Positions 26,438-35,187 of a DNA stretch of 41,264 nt are shown here, piece by piece. The first letter of the stretch is position 1. Each line of letters starts with the position of its first letter. Position numbers and translations under genes: made by a program. The stretch is from Pseudomonas sp. 7P_10.2_Bac1 (lineage in GTDB: Bacteria > Pseudomonadota > Gammaproteobacteria > Pseudomonadales > Pseudomonadaceae), in NCBI RefSeq assembly GCF_025465935.1, contig NZ_JANLNV010000067.1, positions 1 to 41,264 of the forward strand, in the 5' to 3' direction. The notes under the pieces were generated by a model. The model searched no databases. It saw nothing but the letters and a program-made list of their open reading frames with translations, and had not been told where the DNA came from.

Positions 26438-27796
26438 TTAACCACCCGCCGCCGGAGCGAAGATTGTGGCCAGGTGGCCGCTGCTTTCGCCCAGACTGAT
26501 GTTGTCGTTCAGCCCTTGGCGCAGGTACGCGACCATGGCCGGTTGCAGGGCAATCGCCGTGTCGGTTTCACGGTCGCCACCGGCCACGTAGGCGCCCACA
26601 CTGATCAAGTCCCGCGCCTGCTGGAAGCGCGACCACAGTTGTTTGAATTGTTGCGCACGGCGCATGTGCTCGGCGCTGACCACCGACGGCATCACCCGGC
26701 TGATGGACGCTTCAATATCAATGGCCGGATAGTGGCCTTCTTCAGCCAAACGTCGCGACAGCACGATGTGCCCGTCGAGTACGCCCCGTGCCGAGTCGGC
26801 AATCGGGTCTTGCTGGTCATCACCCTCGGACAACACGGTGTAAAACGCGGTGATCGAACCGCCCCCGGCTTCGGCATTACCGGCACGCTCCACCAGCTTG
26901 GGCAGTTTGGCGAACACCGACGGCGGGTAGCCCTTGGTCGCGGGCGGCTCGCCAATGGCCAGGGCGATTTCCCGCTGGGCCTGGGCGAAACGGGTCAGGG
27001 AGTCCATCAGCAAGAGGACGTTTTTACCCTTGTCGCGAAAGTATTCGGCAATGCGCGTGCAGTACATGGCCGCACGCAAACGCATCAGCGGCGCATCGTC
27101 GGCGGGTGACGCGACCACCACCGAGCGCTTTAGCCCTTCTTCGCCAAGGATATGCTCGATGAACTCCTTCACCTCGCGGCCCCGCTCACCGATCAGGCCC
27201 ACCACGATAATGTCGGCCTCGGTAAAGCGCGTCATCATGCCCAACAGCACACTCTTGCCCACGCCAGTACCGGCAAACAGGCCCAGGCGCTGGCCGCGAC
27301 CGACCGTCAATAATCCGTTGATGCTGCGAATGCCCACGTCCAGCGGCACGCTGATCGGGTCACGCTTGAGCGGGTTGATGGTCGGGCCGTCCATCGGCAC
27401 CCAGTCTTCGGCTTTCATCGGGCCTTTGCCGTCCAGCGCCCTGCCCGCGCCATCGAGGACGCGCCCGAGCATGCTCATGCCCATGGGCAAACGCCCGGTG
27501 TCAGCCAACGGCACCACGCGGGCCCCCGGCGCGATACCCGCAACGCTGCCCACCGGCATCAGGAAAATTTTGCTGCCCGAAAAGCCCATCACTTCGGCTT
27601 CGACTTCCACCGGATGAAACAAGTCGTCGTTGATCACCAGGCAACGGCTGCCCATGGCCGCGCGCAGGCCTTCGGCTTCAAGGGTGAGGCCGACCATGCG
27701 CAACAGCCGACCCTCGACCACCGGTTGGGCAGGCAATGACACCGCCGGGGCGTAGCTGCTCAGGCGCTTGGCGAAGCTTGTGCGCTTAAGGTGCAT
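26438..27796 (-). CDS. fliI: Flagellum-specific export ATPase FliI
   Basis: A 452-residue F1-beta-like ATPase that drives flagellar export. Walker A AGTGVGKS spans 175-182, Walker B lies in [20 protein letters not shown], and [16 protein letters not shown] follows. The frame remains open upstream, but the ATG at 27796 gives the family length and overlaps the end of fliH by 11 bp. It acts with FliH and FliJ at the export gate. Confidence 0.97.
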   Translation of the reverse strand: MHLKRTSFAKRLSSYAPAVSLPAQPVVEGRLLRMVGLTLEAEGLRAAMGSRCLVINDDLFHPVEVEAEVMGFSGSKIFLMPVGSVAGIAPGARVVPLADTGRLPMGMSMLGRVLDGAGRALDGKGPMKAEDWVPMDGPTINPLKRDPISVPLDVGIRSINGLLTVGRGQRLGLFAGTGVGKSVLLGMMTRFTEADIIVVGLIGERGREVKEFIEHILGEEGLKRSVVVASPADDAPLMRLRAAMYCTRIAEYFRDKGKNVLLLMDSLTRFAQAQREIALAIGEPPATKGYPPSVFAKLPKLVERAGNAEAGGGSITAFYTVLSEGDDQQDPIADSARGVLDGHIVLSRRLAEEGHYPAIDIEASISRVMPSVVSAEHMRRAQQFKQLWSRFQQARDLISVGAYVAGGDRETDTAIALQPAMVAYLRQGLNDNISLGESSGHLATIFAPAAGG

Positions 27797-28562
27797 GGGG
27801 CTGATCCAGGTCGATGTCGATGTCCGGCGCAGCCGGGTGCAACGACTGTTCGTGCAGTTGATCAAATACCTGGCTCATGGCCAGTTTGATCCGGGTTTCG
27901 ATACTGGCGTCGATGCGGCTGTGTTCCGTTTCGATCCGGCAGCCGCCCGGTTGCAGGCTGTCGTCCTCGACAATTTTCCAGCGCTCGTCATGGCGCTCGC
28001 GCAAAGCCTTGATCTGGTCGAAGTCTTGCGGGTTGATAAACAGCCGGATGTTCTCGGCGCCCATGGGCAAGAGCTTCAGGCCGTCGCGCAACACTTGCTG
28101 GATCTGGCTGGAATCGGTTTTCAACTCGCGCTGGATCACCAGCCGGGTCATGTGCTCGACCAGCCCGACCATGGCTTTTTCAAGCTGCTGGTCTTGCTCG
28201 GCCAGCGGTGCCAGCAGGCTGCTCATCAACCGCTCAAGGCTGGCGACCTTGGCGTTCAAGGCCACTTCAGCTTCCTGGCGGACCTTGAGCTGGGTGCTGT
28301 GAAAGCCTTCTTTTTCGCCCGTGGCAAAACCTTCGTTCCAGGCTTCCTGGCGGATGCTTTCCAGCTCTTCGAGGGTCAGCGGCTGGACCTCTTCCAGCGG
28401 CACTTCTTCGCTGTCGACGGGCAGTTCTTCAACCGGTTCGGGCTCAGGTTCTGGCACCTCGGGTTCTTCTTGGTACGGGTCAAAACTGGGCAACCCCCAT
28501 ACGTCAAAAGCACCGACATCCTTGGCGCGGATTACATCCCCGGGCGACTCACCGTTGCTCAC
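27786..28562 (-). CDS. fliH: Flagellar export ATPase regulator FliH
   Basis: A 258-residue FliH that binds FliI and links it to FliN. Residues 20-65 are very rich in Glu and Pro. A helical region with [17 protein letters not shown] follows. The C-terminal domain (about 130-240) resembles the V/F-type peripheral stalk ([20 protein letters not shown]). The start is GTG at 28562, directly after the fliG TAA. It ends overlapping fliI. Confidence 0.93.
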   Translation of the reverse strand: MSNGESPGDVIRAKDVGAFDVWGLPSFDPYQEEPEVPEPEPEPVEELPVDSEEVPLEEVQPLTLEELESIRQEAWNEGFATGEKEGFHSTQLKVRQEAEVALNAKVASLERLMSSLLAPLAEQDQQLEKAMVGLVEHMTRLVIQRELKTDSSQIQQVLRDGLKLLPMGAENIRLFINPQDFDQIKALRERHDERWKIVEDDSLQPGGCRIETEHSRIDASIETRIKLAMSQVFDQLHEQSLHPAAPDIDIDLDQPHAP

Positions 28563-29585
28563 TTAGATCATCTCTTCGCCGCCCTTGCCGCCGAGAACGA
28601 TTTCTCCGGCTTCGGCCATACGGCGGGCAATGGTGAGGATTTCTTTTTGTGCGGTTTCGACATCGCTGACCCGCACCGGGCCTTTGGCCTCCAGGTCGTC
28701 GCGCAGCAGTTCGGCCGCGCGCTTGGACATGTTCTTGAAGATCTTGTCCTGAACGTTGTCATCCGAGCCCTTGAGCGCCAGCACCAGCACGTCCGAAGAC
28801 ACTTCGCGCAACAGCGCCTGAATGCCGCGGTCGTCAACATCAGCCAGGTTGTTGAACACGAACATCAGGTCTTCGATCTGCTCGGACAGGTCTTCGTCGA
28901 TGTCACGGATCGAGTCCATCAACTGCGCTTCCATGGAGCTGTCGAGGAAGTTCATGATGTCGGCCGCCCGCTTGATACCGCCCAGCGAGGTGCGCGCCGC
29001 ATTGGAGTTGCCGGCGAATTGTTTCTCGAGGATCTGGTTGAGTTCCTTCAACGCTGCCGGTTGCACGGTGTTCAGCGAAGACACGCGCAGGATGATGTCC
29101 AGGCGGGCCTTTTGATCGAAATGACCCAGGACTTCGCCCGCCTGATCAGGGTCGAGGTAGGCCACCACAATGGCTTGAATCTGCGGGTGCTCGAAGCGAA
29201 TCACATCGGCCACGGCACGCGGTTCCATCCACTTCAGGCTGTCCAGGCCGCTGGTATTGCCGCCCAGCAGAATACGGTCGATCAGGCCATTGGCCTTGTC
29301 TTCGCCCAGTGCCGAGGTCAGCATTTTACGGATATAGCTGTCAGAGCCGACGCCCAGGCTGGTCTGATCGCCGACAATTTCGACGAACTCGCTCATTACC
29401 TGCTCGACTTGCTCGCGGTGCACGTTGCGCATTTGCGCCATCGCCACACCCACACGCTGCACTTCTTTAGGCCCCATGTGCCGCAGCACTTGCGCGGCAT
29501 CGGCTTCGCCCAACGACAGCAGCAAAATGGCTGCCTTGTCGACACGGGTCAGCTTGGCGTTGGCGGCCGCTCGGTTATCACTCAT
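28563..29585 (-). CDS. fliG: Flagellar motor switch protein FliG
   Basis: A 340-residue FliG, the rotor protein that meets the stators and MS ring. It begins MSDNRAAANAKLTRVDKAAI. The middle domain has EHPQTIA-like HPQIQAIVVAYL, and the C-terminal domain shows FVFNNLADVDDRGIQALLRE, LKGSDDNVQDKIFKNMSKRA and VRVSDVETAQKEI with the torque-helix charges. The ATG at 29585 overlaps the end of fliF by 8 bp; an upstream in-frame start would lie inside fliF. Confidence 0.97.
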   Translation of the reverse strand: MSDNRAAANAKLTRVDKAAILLLSLGEADAAQVLRHMGPKEVQRVGVAMAQMRNVHREQVEQVMSEFVEIVGDQTSLGVGSDSYIRKMLTSALGEDKANGLIDRILLGGNTSGLDSLKWMEPRAVADVIRFEHPQIQAIVVAYLDPDQAGEVLGHFDQKARLDIILRVSSLNTVQPAALKELNQILEKQFAGNSNAARTSLGGIKRAADIMNFLDSSMEAQLMDSIRDIDEDLSEQIEDLMFVFNNLADVDDRGIQALLREVSSDVLVLALKGSDDNVQDKIFKNMSKRAAELLRDDLEAKGPVRVSDVETAQKEILTIARRMAEAGEIVLGGKGGEEMI

Positions 29586-31368
29586 CAGCGTTGATCCACT
29601 CTTTGACAACCTGGGCCACGCGGCCCGGGTCTTCGGCTACCAGACTCTTGATCGCATTGAGCTGCGCGTCATAGCCCTCGCTCGGGCTCGGCAGCATGAT
29701 GCTTTGCGGGCCGCTGAGGCTGACGCGGTCATTGGCCAGCTCGCTGTCCAGGCCGCCCATCCCGCCCAAGTCACCATCGCTGCCAATGCCCGCCGCGTTT
29801 TTATGACGGCCATTGCCGGTGATGTTGTTGAGGACCGGGCGCAGCACGCCAAACACCAGCACCAGAATGAACAGCACACCCAGCACTTGCTTGACCACGT
29901 CCCAGAACCAGGGCTGCGAGTAGAACGGAATGTCGGCAATCACTTCGCCACGCTCGCTGGAGAACGGCACGTTGATCACGCTGACACTGTCGCCACGGCT
30001 GGCATCAAAGCCCACGGCGTCTTGCACCAGGCGGGTGAAACGCGCCAATTGGTCGGCGCTCCATGGCGTGCGGGTCACTTCGCCATTCGCCGGGTTGACG
30101 ACGGCCTGATCATCAATGACCACGGCCACCGACAGGCGATTGACCTTGCCCTGCTGCTGCTTGGTGTGACTGATGGAGCGGTCCAGCTCAAAGTTGCGGG
30201 TCGACTGCGAACGCTTGTCGGCCGGGTAAGGTGCGAGCATTGGCTGGCCGGTGGCCGGGTCCATGATTTGCTGGCCGTTGGCATCGAGCAGCGGCTGGCC
30301 CGGTTGCACCATGCCTGCGCCGCCCGCCCCGGCCTGGCCGGTTTGCTGTGGCGCGGTAGCCGGGGCTGGCGGTTGATTGCTCAACGCCCCCGGTACGCCT
30401 TGCGGGCCATTGCTGGCGGTGCGTTGTTCGCTGGTCGATTGCTCGCTGCGCAAAGCCGGCTGGTCCGGGTTGAACTGCTCGGAGGTGGACTCGACCGAGC
30501 TGAAATCAACGTCGGCCGACACTTCAGCCTTGTAGCGATCATTGCCCAGCACTGGTTGCAGGATATTGTGCACGCGCTGGGTGAGCATGCCTTCCATGCG
30601 GCGGCTGTAATCGAACTGCTTGCCAGCCATGGTCAGTTCGGAGTTTTCCGCCTGATCCGAGAGCAAGTTGCCTTTTTGGTCGACCACGGTGACCTGGGAC
30701 TTGATCAGTTCCGGCACGCTGGTGGCCACCAGGTTGATGATCGCCATCACCTGGCCCGGCTCCAGCGAGCGACCAGGGTACAGCTCTACCAGGACCGAGG
30801 CGCTGGGCTTACGTTCGTCACGCACGAACACCGAGCTTTTGGGAATCGCCAGGTGCACGCGGGCGGCCTTGATGTTGTTCAGGCTGGAAATGGTGCGCGC
30901 CAATTCGCCTTCCAGGCCACGGCGATAGCGCGTGGCCTCCATAAATTGGCTGGTGCCCAGGCCCTGGTCTTTGTCGAGAATTTCAAAACCGACGTTGCCG
31001 TCTGAAGGCGTGACGCCTGCGGCCGCGAGCTTGAGCCGCGCGCGCGAGACGTCATCGGCCTTGACCAGCAAGGCACCGGAATTGGGTTCAACGGTGTAGG
31101 CAATATCGGCGGCGGCCAGGGTTTCCATGACCTGCTTGGCATCCATACCGGCCAGGCTGCCGTACAGCGGCCGGTAATCGGGCTGTTGCGACCACAACAC
31201 CACGGCAAAACCAATGGCCACGCTCGCCGCCAGACCGACCATAAGGCCGACCTGACGCAACATGGTCATCTCGGCCAGGTTGTCCAGAAAGGACAAGCCG
31301 AACAGCGGCCCTTTGCCGCCACCCAGGCCTGACTTGGCCGGAACGTTTTCCGGGAGTGCATCTGCCAT
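29578..31368 (-). CDS. fliF: Flagellar MS-ring protein FliF
   Basis: A 596-residue MS-ring protein. Membrane helix 1 is at about 37-58 (VGLMVGLAASVAIGFAVVLW) and helix 2 at about 475-497 (VLGVLFILVLVFGVL). Between them are the ring-building domains (DKDQGLGTSQFMEATRYRRG, RVHLAIPKSSVFVRD) and a Gln/Pro/Gly-rich insert near 320-395. The cytoplasmic C-terminus (VAQVVKEWINADE) binds FliG. ATG at 31368 lies 15 bp after fliE. Confidence 0.97.
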   Translation of the reverse strand: MADALPENVPAKSGLGGGKGPLFGLSFLDNLAEMTMLRQVGLMVGLAASVAIGFAVVLWSQQPDYRPLYGSLAGMDAKQVMETLAAADIAYTVEPNSGALLVKADDVSRARLKLAAAGVTPSDGNVGFEILDKDQGLGTSQFMEATRYRRGLEGELARTISSLNNIKAARVHLAIPKSSVFVRDERKPSASVLVELYPGRSLEPGQVMAIINLVATSVPELIKSQVTVVDQKGNLLSDQAENSELTMAGKQFDYSRRMEGMLTQRVHNILQPVLGNDRYKAEVSADVDFSSVESTSEQFNPDQPALRSEQSTSEQRTASNGPQGVPGALSNQPPAPATAPQQTGQAGAGGAGMVQPGQPLLDANGQQIMDPATGQPMLAPYPADKRSQSTRNFELDRSISHTKQQQGKVNRLSVAVVIDDQAVVNPANGEVTRTPWSADQLARFTRLVQDAVGFDASRGDSVSVINVPFSSERGEVIADIPFYSQPWFWDVVKQVLGVLFILVLVFGVLRPVLNNITGNGRHKNAAGIGSDGDLGGMGGLDSELANDRVSLSGPQSIMLPSPSEGYDAQLNAIKSLVAEDPGRVAQVVKEWINADE

Positions 31369-31383
31369 GACTTAATATCGCCC

Positions 31384-31716
31384 TTAAACCGGCATCTGCA
31401 TGATGTCTTGGTATGCCTGAACCAGCTTGTTACGGACTTGGGTGATGGCCTGGAAGGAGACGCTGGCCTTTTGCGAGGCGACCATCACGTCGGTCAGGTC
31501 GACACCGCTTTTGCCGATTTCGAACGCGTTGGACAACTGCGTCGACGCCTGCTGCGTCTCGCTGACCTTATTGATCGCGTTGCCGAGCATGTCGGAGAAG
31601 CTCGGTGCACCCGCTTCAGGAGCGGCCTGCACAGCCGACTTCGGTTGGGCCATGGCGTCCATCTGCATGGCCCGCATATCCAACATCAATCGATTAAATT
31701 CAATACCTTGGCTCAT
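31384..31716 (-). CDS. fliE: Flagellar hook-basal body protein FliE
   Basis: A 110-residue FliE, which joins the MS ring to the rod and is the first protein exported. It begins [15 protein letters not shown], and its C-terminal helices contain [20 protein letters not shown] and [12 protein letters not shown]. The ATG at 31716 follows GGAGG by 9 nt; a TTG at 31722 is too close to that site. It is the first gene of fliEFGHIJ, under a sigma-54 promoter. Confidence 0.95.
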   Translation of the reverse strand: MSQGIEFNRLMLDMRAMQMDAMAQPKSAVQAAPEAGAPSFSDMLGNAINKVSETQQASTQLSNAFEIGKSGVDLTDVMVASQKASVSFQAITQVRNKLVQAYQDIMQMPV

Positions 31717-31777
31717 GGACAATGGCCTCCGCCGACCCGCATTTTTTTGACACTTTCACTGCTCTTAATGACACATA

Positions 31778-31792
31778 GCAACAAGGGTGCCA
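31778..31792 (-). promoter_or_regulatory. Sigma-54 promoter of fliE
   Basis: The minus strand reads TGGCACCCTTGTTGC, matching TGGCAC-N5-TTGC exactly. It lies 61 bp before the fliE ATG. Downstream of it are GTCATTAAGAGCAG (31759-31772) and GTCAAAAAAATG near 31740-31751, which resemble half-sites of FleQ. The tandem array starts 61 bp upstream. Confidence 0.9.
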
Positions 31793-31853
31793 GCTCTTTG
31801 TCGTTTTCGCACGATTAACGTTACAAAACATCGCAAGGGATGGAGTGAAGATC

Positions 31854-32459
31854 AAAAGCCCCTCACCCTAACCCTCTCCCGGAGGGAGAGGGGACTGACC
31901 GGGGGGCTGCTGAACATTTACGTCACACCACAAAACAGCCCTCTCTCCCTCCGGGAAATTGAACCGACCCGGGGCTGCTGAACATTTACGTCACACCACA
32001 AAATAGCCCTCTCTCCCTCCGGGAGATGGAACTGACCCGGGGGCTGCTGAACATTTACGCCACACCACAAAACAGCCCTCTCCCTCCGGGAGATGGAACT
32101 AACCCGGGGGCTGCTGAACATTTACGTCACACCGCAAAACAGCCCCCTCTCCCTCCGGGAGATAGAACTGACCCGGGGGCTGCTGAACATTTTCGCCACA
32201 CCACAAAACAGCCCCCTCTCCCTCCGGGAGATGGAACTGACCCGGGGGCTGCTGAACATTTACGTCACACCACAAAACAGCCCCCTCTCCCTCCGGGAGA
32301 AGGAACTGACCCGGGGGCTGCTGAACATTTTCGCCACACCACAAAACAGCTCCCTCTCCCTCCGGGAGATGGAACTGACCCGGGGGCTGCTGAACATTTT
32401 CGCCACACCGCAAAACAGCTCCCTCTCCCTCCGGGAGAGGGTTGGGGTGAGGGGCTTTT
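31854..32459. repeat. Tandem array of eight 67-69-bp units within a terminal inverted repeat
   Basis: The fliE-fleR gap is filled by a repeat whose unit contains GGGGGCTGCTGAACATT, then a variable ACGTCACACC or TCGCCACACC, then CAAAACAGC and CCCTCTCCCTCCGGGAG. The GGCTGCTGAACATT anchor recurs at 31905, 31973, 32042, 32109, 32178, 32247, 32316 and 32385. The whole is bounded by 27-bp inverted ends (AAAAGCCCCTCACCC at 31854, its mirror ending at 32459) that match at 26 of 27 positions. The right end starts on the last base of the fleR stop codon. It is non-coding; the left end begins 62 bp upstream of the fliE promoter. Confidence 0.95.
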
Positions 32460-33826
32460 CAGGTGGCTGCAAACAAATAAGCCTCGACATCCATCCCGGC
32501 GTCGCGCATTTGCGCCAATTTATAGCGCAAGGTACGCGGGCTGATGCCCAGACGTTCCGCCGCCTCTTTGCGCCGACCACGCTCGGCACGCAAGGTGTCG
32601 ATGATCATTTCAAACTCATGGCGCCGCAGGTCGTCCCCCAACGCGCCCGACGACTCGACCGGTGCCACCGCAGGCAGCGGCGCATAAACCACCGGCCCGG
32701 CCAGGCAAAAGTCGGCCGCTTCTATCAAGCCGCTTTGCTGCAGGATCAGGGCTCGCTGAATGGCGTTGTCCAATTCACGCACGTTGCCCGGCCACGCATA
32801 CCCCGTCAGACACGCTTGCGCCTGCGCCGAAAAACGCACCGGCGCGTGTTTCATTTTGCCAATGTGCTTGGCCAGCAGTCGCTCAGCCAGCGGCACGATA
32901 TCCGCCGTGCGTTCACGCAGCGGGCGCCAGGCCAGCGGGAACACCGAAAGACGGTAGTACAAGTCTTCACGGAAGCGCCCCGCCGCCACTTCGCCCGCCA
33001 GATCGCGGTTGGTGGTGGCGATCACACGAATATCCAGGGCAATCGGCTTGCGCCCGCCCACACGCTCGACCTCACGCTCTTGCAGCACCCGCAGCAATTT
33101 AGCTTGCAGGCCCAGCGGCATTTCCGAGATTTCGTCCAGCAGCAAGGTGCCGCCATCGGCCTGCTCAAACTTGCCTGCCTGCGCAGCAATGGCGCCGGTA
33201 AACGAGCCTTTTTCATGGCCAAACAAGGTGGCTTCGAGCATGTTGTCCGGGATCGCCGCGCAGTTGATCGCCACAAACGGCTGATCACCCCGGCTGGAAT
33301 GCTGGTGAATGTAACGCGCCAGCACTTCTTTACCCGTACCCGACTCGCCGGAAATCAACACCGTGGAGTCACTTTTGGCCACGCGGGCGGCCAGTGCCAG
33401 CAGTTGTATGCTCGCGGGCTCAACCGCCACCGGGCCTTCGGCATCGGCTGCGCCCAGGCTGCCCAGCGCATGCCGCGCCACGAGTTCCAGCAAGGCCTTG
33501 GGCTCAAACGGTTTGACCAGATAATCCGCGGCGCCCTGGCGCATGGCATCTACCGCACGCTCGACTGCGCCGTGAGCGGTCATCAACAGCACCGGCAACT
33601 GCGGCTGGCTGGCGCGCAAGCGGCTGAGCAACTGATGGCCATCCATGCCTGGCATGTTGACGTCGCTGACCACCAGATTAAACGCCTCGCCTGTCACCGC
33701 CTGCAGCGCTTCTTCGCCAGAGCCTACGGCCTTGAAATCGTGACCGGCCAGCAACAGCGTGTCCGCCAGCGCTTCACGCAGGGCGCGGTCGTCCTCGACC
33801 AGCAGAACCTTGATTTGCATCGCCAT
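32459..33826 (-). CDS. fleR: Sigma-54-dependent response regulator FleR
   Basis: A 455-residue NtrC-type regulator for the middle flagellar genes. The receiver (1-120) has phospho-acceptor Asp55 (VVSDVNMPGMDG) and Lys105. The AAA+ domain (about 135-370) has Walker A GESGTGK (160-166), the sigma-54 contact loop written GSFTGA (207-212) instead of the commoner GAFTGA, and Walker B LLLDEISEM. The C-terminal Fis helix-turn-helix is RRKEAAERLGISPRTLRYKL. The ATG at 33826 overlaps the fleS TGA (TGATG); an ATG at 33820 is possible. Confidence 0.96.
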   Translation of the reverse strand: MAMQIKVLLVEDDRALREALADTLLLAGHDFKAVGSGEEALQAVTGEAFNLVVSDVNMPGMDGHQLLSRLRASQPQLPVLLMTAHGAVERAVDAMRQGAADYLVKPFEPKALLELVARHALGSLGAADAEGPVAVEPASIQLLALAARVAKSDSTVLISGESGTGKEVLARYIHQHSSRGDQPFVAINCAAIPDNMLEATLFGHEKGSFTGAIAAQAGKFEQADGGTLLLDEISEMPLGLQAKLLRVLQEREVERVGGRKPIALDIRVIATTNRDLAGEVAAGRFREDLYYRLSVFPLAWRPLRERTADIVPLAERLLAKHIGKMKHAPVRFSAQAQACLTGYAWPGNVRELDNAIQRALILQQSGLIEAADFCLAGPVVYAPLPAVAPVESSGALGDDLRRHEFEMIIDTLRAERGRRKEAAERLGISPRTLRYKLAQMRDAGMDVEAYLFAAT

Positions 33827-35037
33827 CAGTTAGCCTCCCCTGCAACTGGAATCAGCGGCACGCAGAGCAAGGCACAAGTGCCCCGCCCCAGCCGCGAACG
33901 TAATGACAAATCGCCCTGATGCGCACGCACCACGGCCGTGACCACTGCCAGACCAAGCCCGGTACCGGTGGCCTTGGTGGTAAAAAACGGTTCGCCCAGA
34001 CGCTCCAGTACTTTGGGCTCAATGCCGCTGCCGCTGTCACTCACACACAGGCGCAGTACGTTGTCGCGGGCGTAAAGATGCACCTTGAGCCGCACGGCGC
34101 CGGCTTGCAGCGCGTTTTCAATCAGGTTGAGCAACGCGCCCACCAGCGTGTCGCGGTTGCACAACACTAAACCGTGATGAACATCGCACTGCCAACGCAT
34201 TGACACCCCTTCAACATGGGTCTGTGCCGCTGCTTGCAGCGCCTGCATCAAGGCTTTGGGGGAAACGCGGTCTTCCAGCGGCAGCTCGCCACGGGCAAAC
34301 ACCAGCATGTCGCGCACCTGGTGTTCCAGTTCGTGCAAGCGCTCTTTCAAACGTCCGGCAAAGCGCTGCTGGGTCTCTACCGGCAACGCTTGCTCGGTCA
34401 GATGGCTGGCATAGATCAACGCCGCCGACAAAGGCGTGCGGATCTGATGCGCCAAAGAAGTGACCATGCGCCCCAACGACGACAAACGCTCATGCCGGGA
34501 CAACTGGTCTTGCAGGCGCCGGGTTTCTGTCAGGTCGTTGAGCAACACTAACTGCCCCGGCTCCGGGTCCAGCGAACGGGTGGCAATCGACAGGCGCCGC
34601 CCGTCTTTAAGCGAGACTTCATGGCCGTCGTCTTCACGCGGCGCAAAGCAGCGGGCAATCACGTGACGCCACAACTCGCCCTGCAGCGGCAACCCCAACA
34701 GCTCGCAGGCTGCCGGGTTGGCTTCGCTGACCAGGCCACGGTCATCGATCACGATGACCCCGCCGGGCAGCAGGTCCAGCAAGTGTTGCAAGCGATTGGC
34801 CAGCCGTTCGTTTTCTGCCAGTTCGGCCACACGCTGCTCACCGGCCAGCGCCAGCTCACCTTTAAGCTCGGCAACCCGGGCTTCCAGCAGGCTGTAAGAG
34901 TCGGTCAACTGGGTCGACATCTGATTGAACAGCGAGAACGCCTGCTCAAGCTGCGCCGCGTTGACGGGCATGGTGGTCAGAGACATGGCAGCCCCTGCGA
35001 GATCAGGGACCGAGGACTGTTGAGCGGCATGGGGCAT
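33826..35037 (-). CDS. fleS: Sensor histidine kinase FleS
   Basis: A 403-residue soluble histidine kinase, the partner of FleR. A coiled coil (about 30-85) leads to a PAS domain (about 85-170, VIVIDDRGLVSEANPAACELLG). The phospho-accepting His197 lies in SLAHQIRTPLSAAL. The ATPase domain (about 285-395) has NLIENAL, DSGSGIEP, FFTTKATGTGLGL. There is no membrane helix, so the signal is probably cytoplasmic. ATG at 35037 lies 53 bp from the sigma-54 promoter; the in-frame ATG at 34986 has a better AGGGG site and is a real alternative. Confidence 0.95.
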   Translation of the reverse strand: MPHAAQQSSVPDLAGAAMSLTTMPVNAAQLEQAFSLFNQMSTQLTDSYSLLEARVAELKGELALAGEQRVAELAENERLANRLQHLLDLLPGGVIVIDDRGLVSEANPAACELLGLPLQGELWRHVIARCFAPREDDGHEVSLKDGRRLSIATRSLDPEPGQLVLLNDLTETRRLQDQLSRHERLSSLGRMVTSLAHQIRTPLSAALIYASHLTEQALPVETQQRFAGRLKERLHELEHQVRDMLVFARGELPLEDRVSPKALMQALQAAAQTHVEGVSMRWQCDVHHGLVLCNRDTLVGALLNLIENALQAGAVRLKVHLYARDNVLRLCVSDSGSGIEPKVLERLGEPFFTTKATGTGLGLAVVTAVVRAHQGDLSLRSRLGRGTCALLCVPLIPVAGEAN

Positions 35038-35090
35038 GAGGCGTTCTCGCTTGGCTGACCGTCATAAAACGGTTCGTTAACCCAAGCAAA

Positions 35091-35105
35091 GCAATACCCG
35101 TGCCC
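35091..35105 (-). promoter_or_regulatory. Sigma-54 promoter of fleSR
   Basis: The minus strand reads GGGCACGGGTATTGC: GGCAC-N5-TTGC with GG and GC 10 bp apart. It lies 53 bp before the fleS ATG. FleQ activation of fleSR through a site upstream of the promoter is established in P. aeruginosa. Confidence 0.85.
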
Positions 35106-35187
35106 GAAAAATAACATTCGCGAACTGAAGGTGGATGTGTTGATGCAGATCAAAGGATTGAAACGGGACCCTGTAGGAGCGGCGGGG

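Noticed and set aside
27768..29594. Plus-strand open frame of 608 codons opposite fliH and fliG
   Set aside because: Antisense shadow of two unmistakable genes; composition reflects third-position GC bias.
31854..32459. CRISPR-like array
   Set aside because: Units are continuous tandem repeats without unique spacers, the period is 67-69 bp, and no cas gene is present.
33191..33208. FleR GSFTGA in place of GAFTGA as a defect
   Set aside because: Ser at the second position is tolerated in this activator family, so I do not treat it as loss of function.
32093..33919. Plus-strand open frame running from the 69-bp array into the antisense of fleR
   Set aside because: Its first part is the repeat peptide and the rest is the fleR shadow; coding is not supported.
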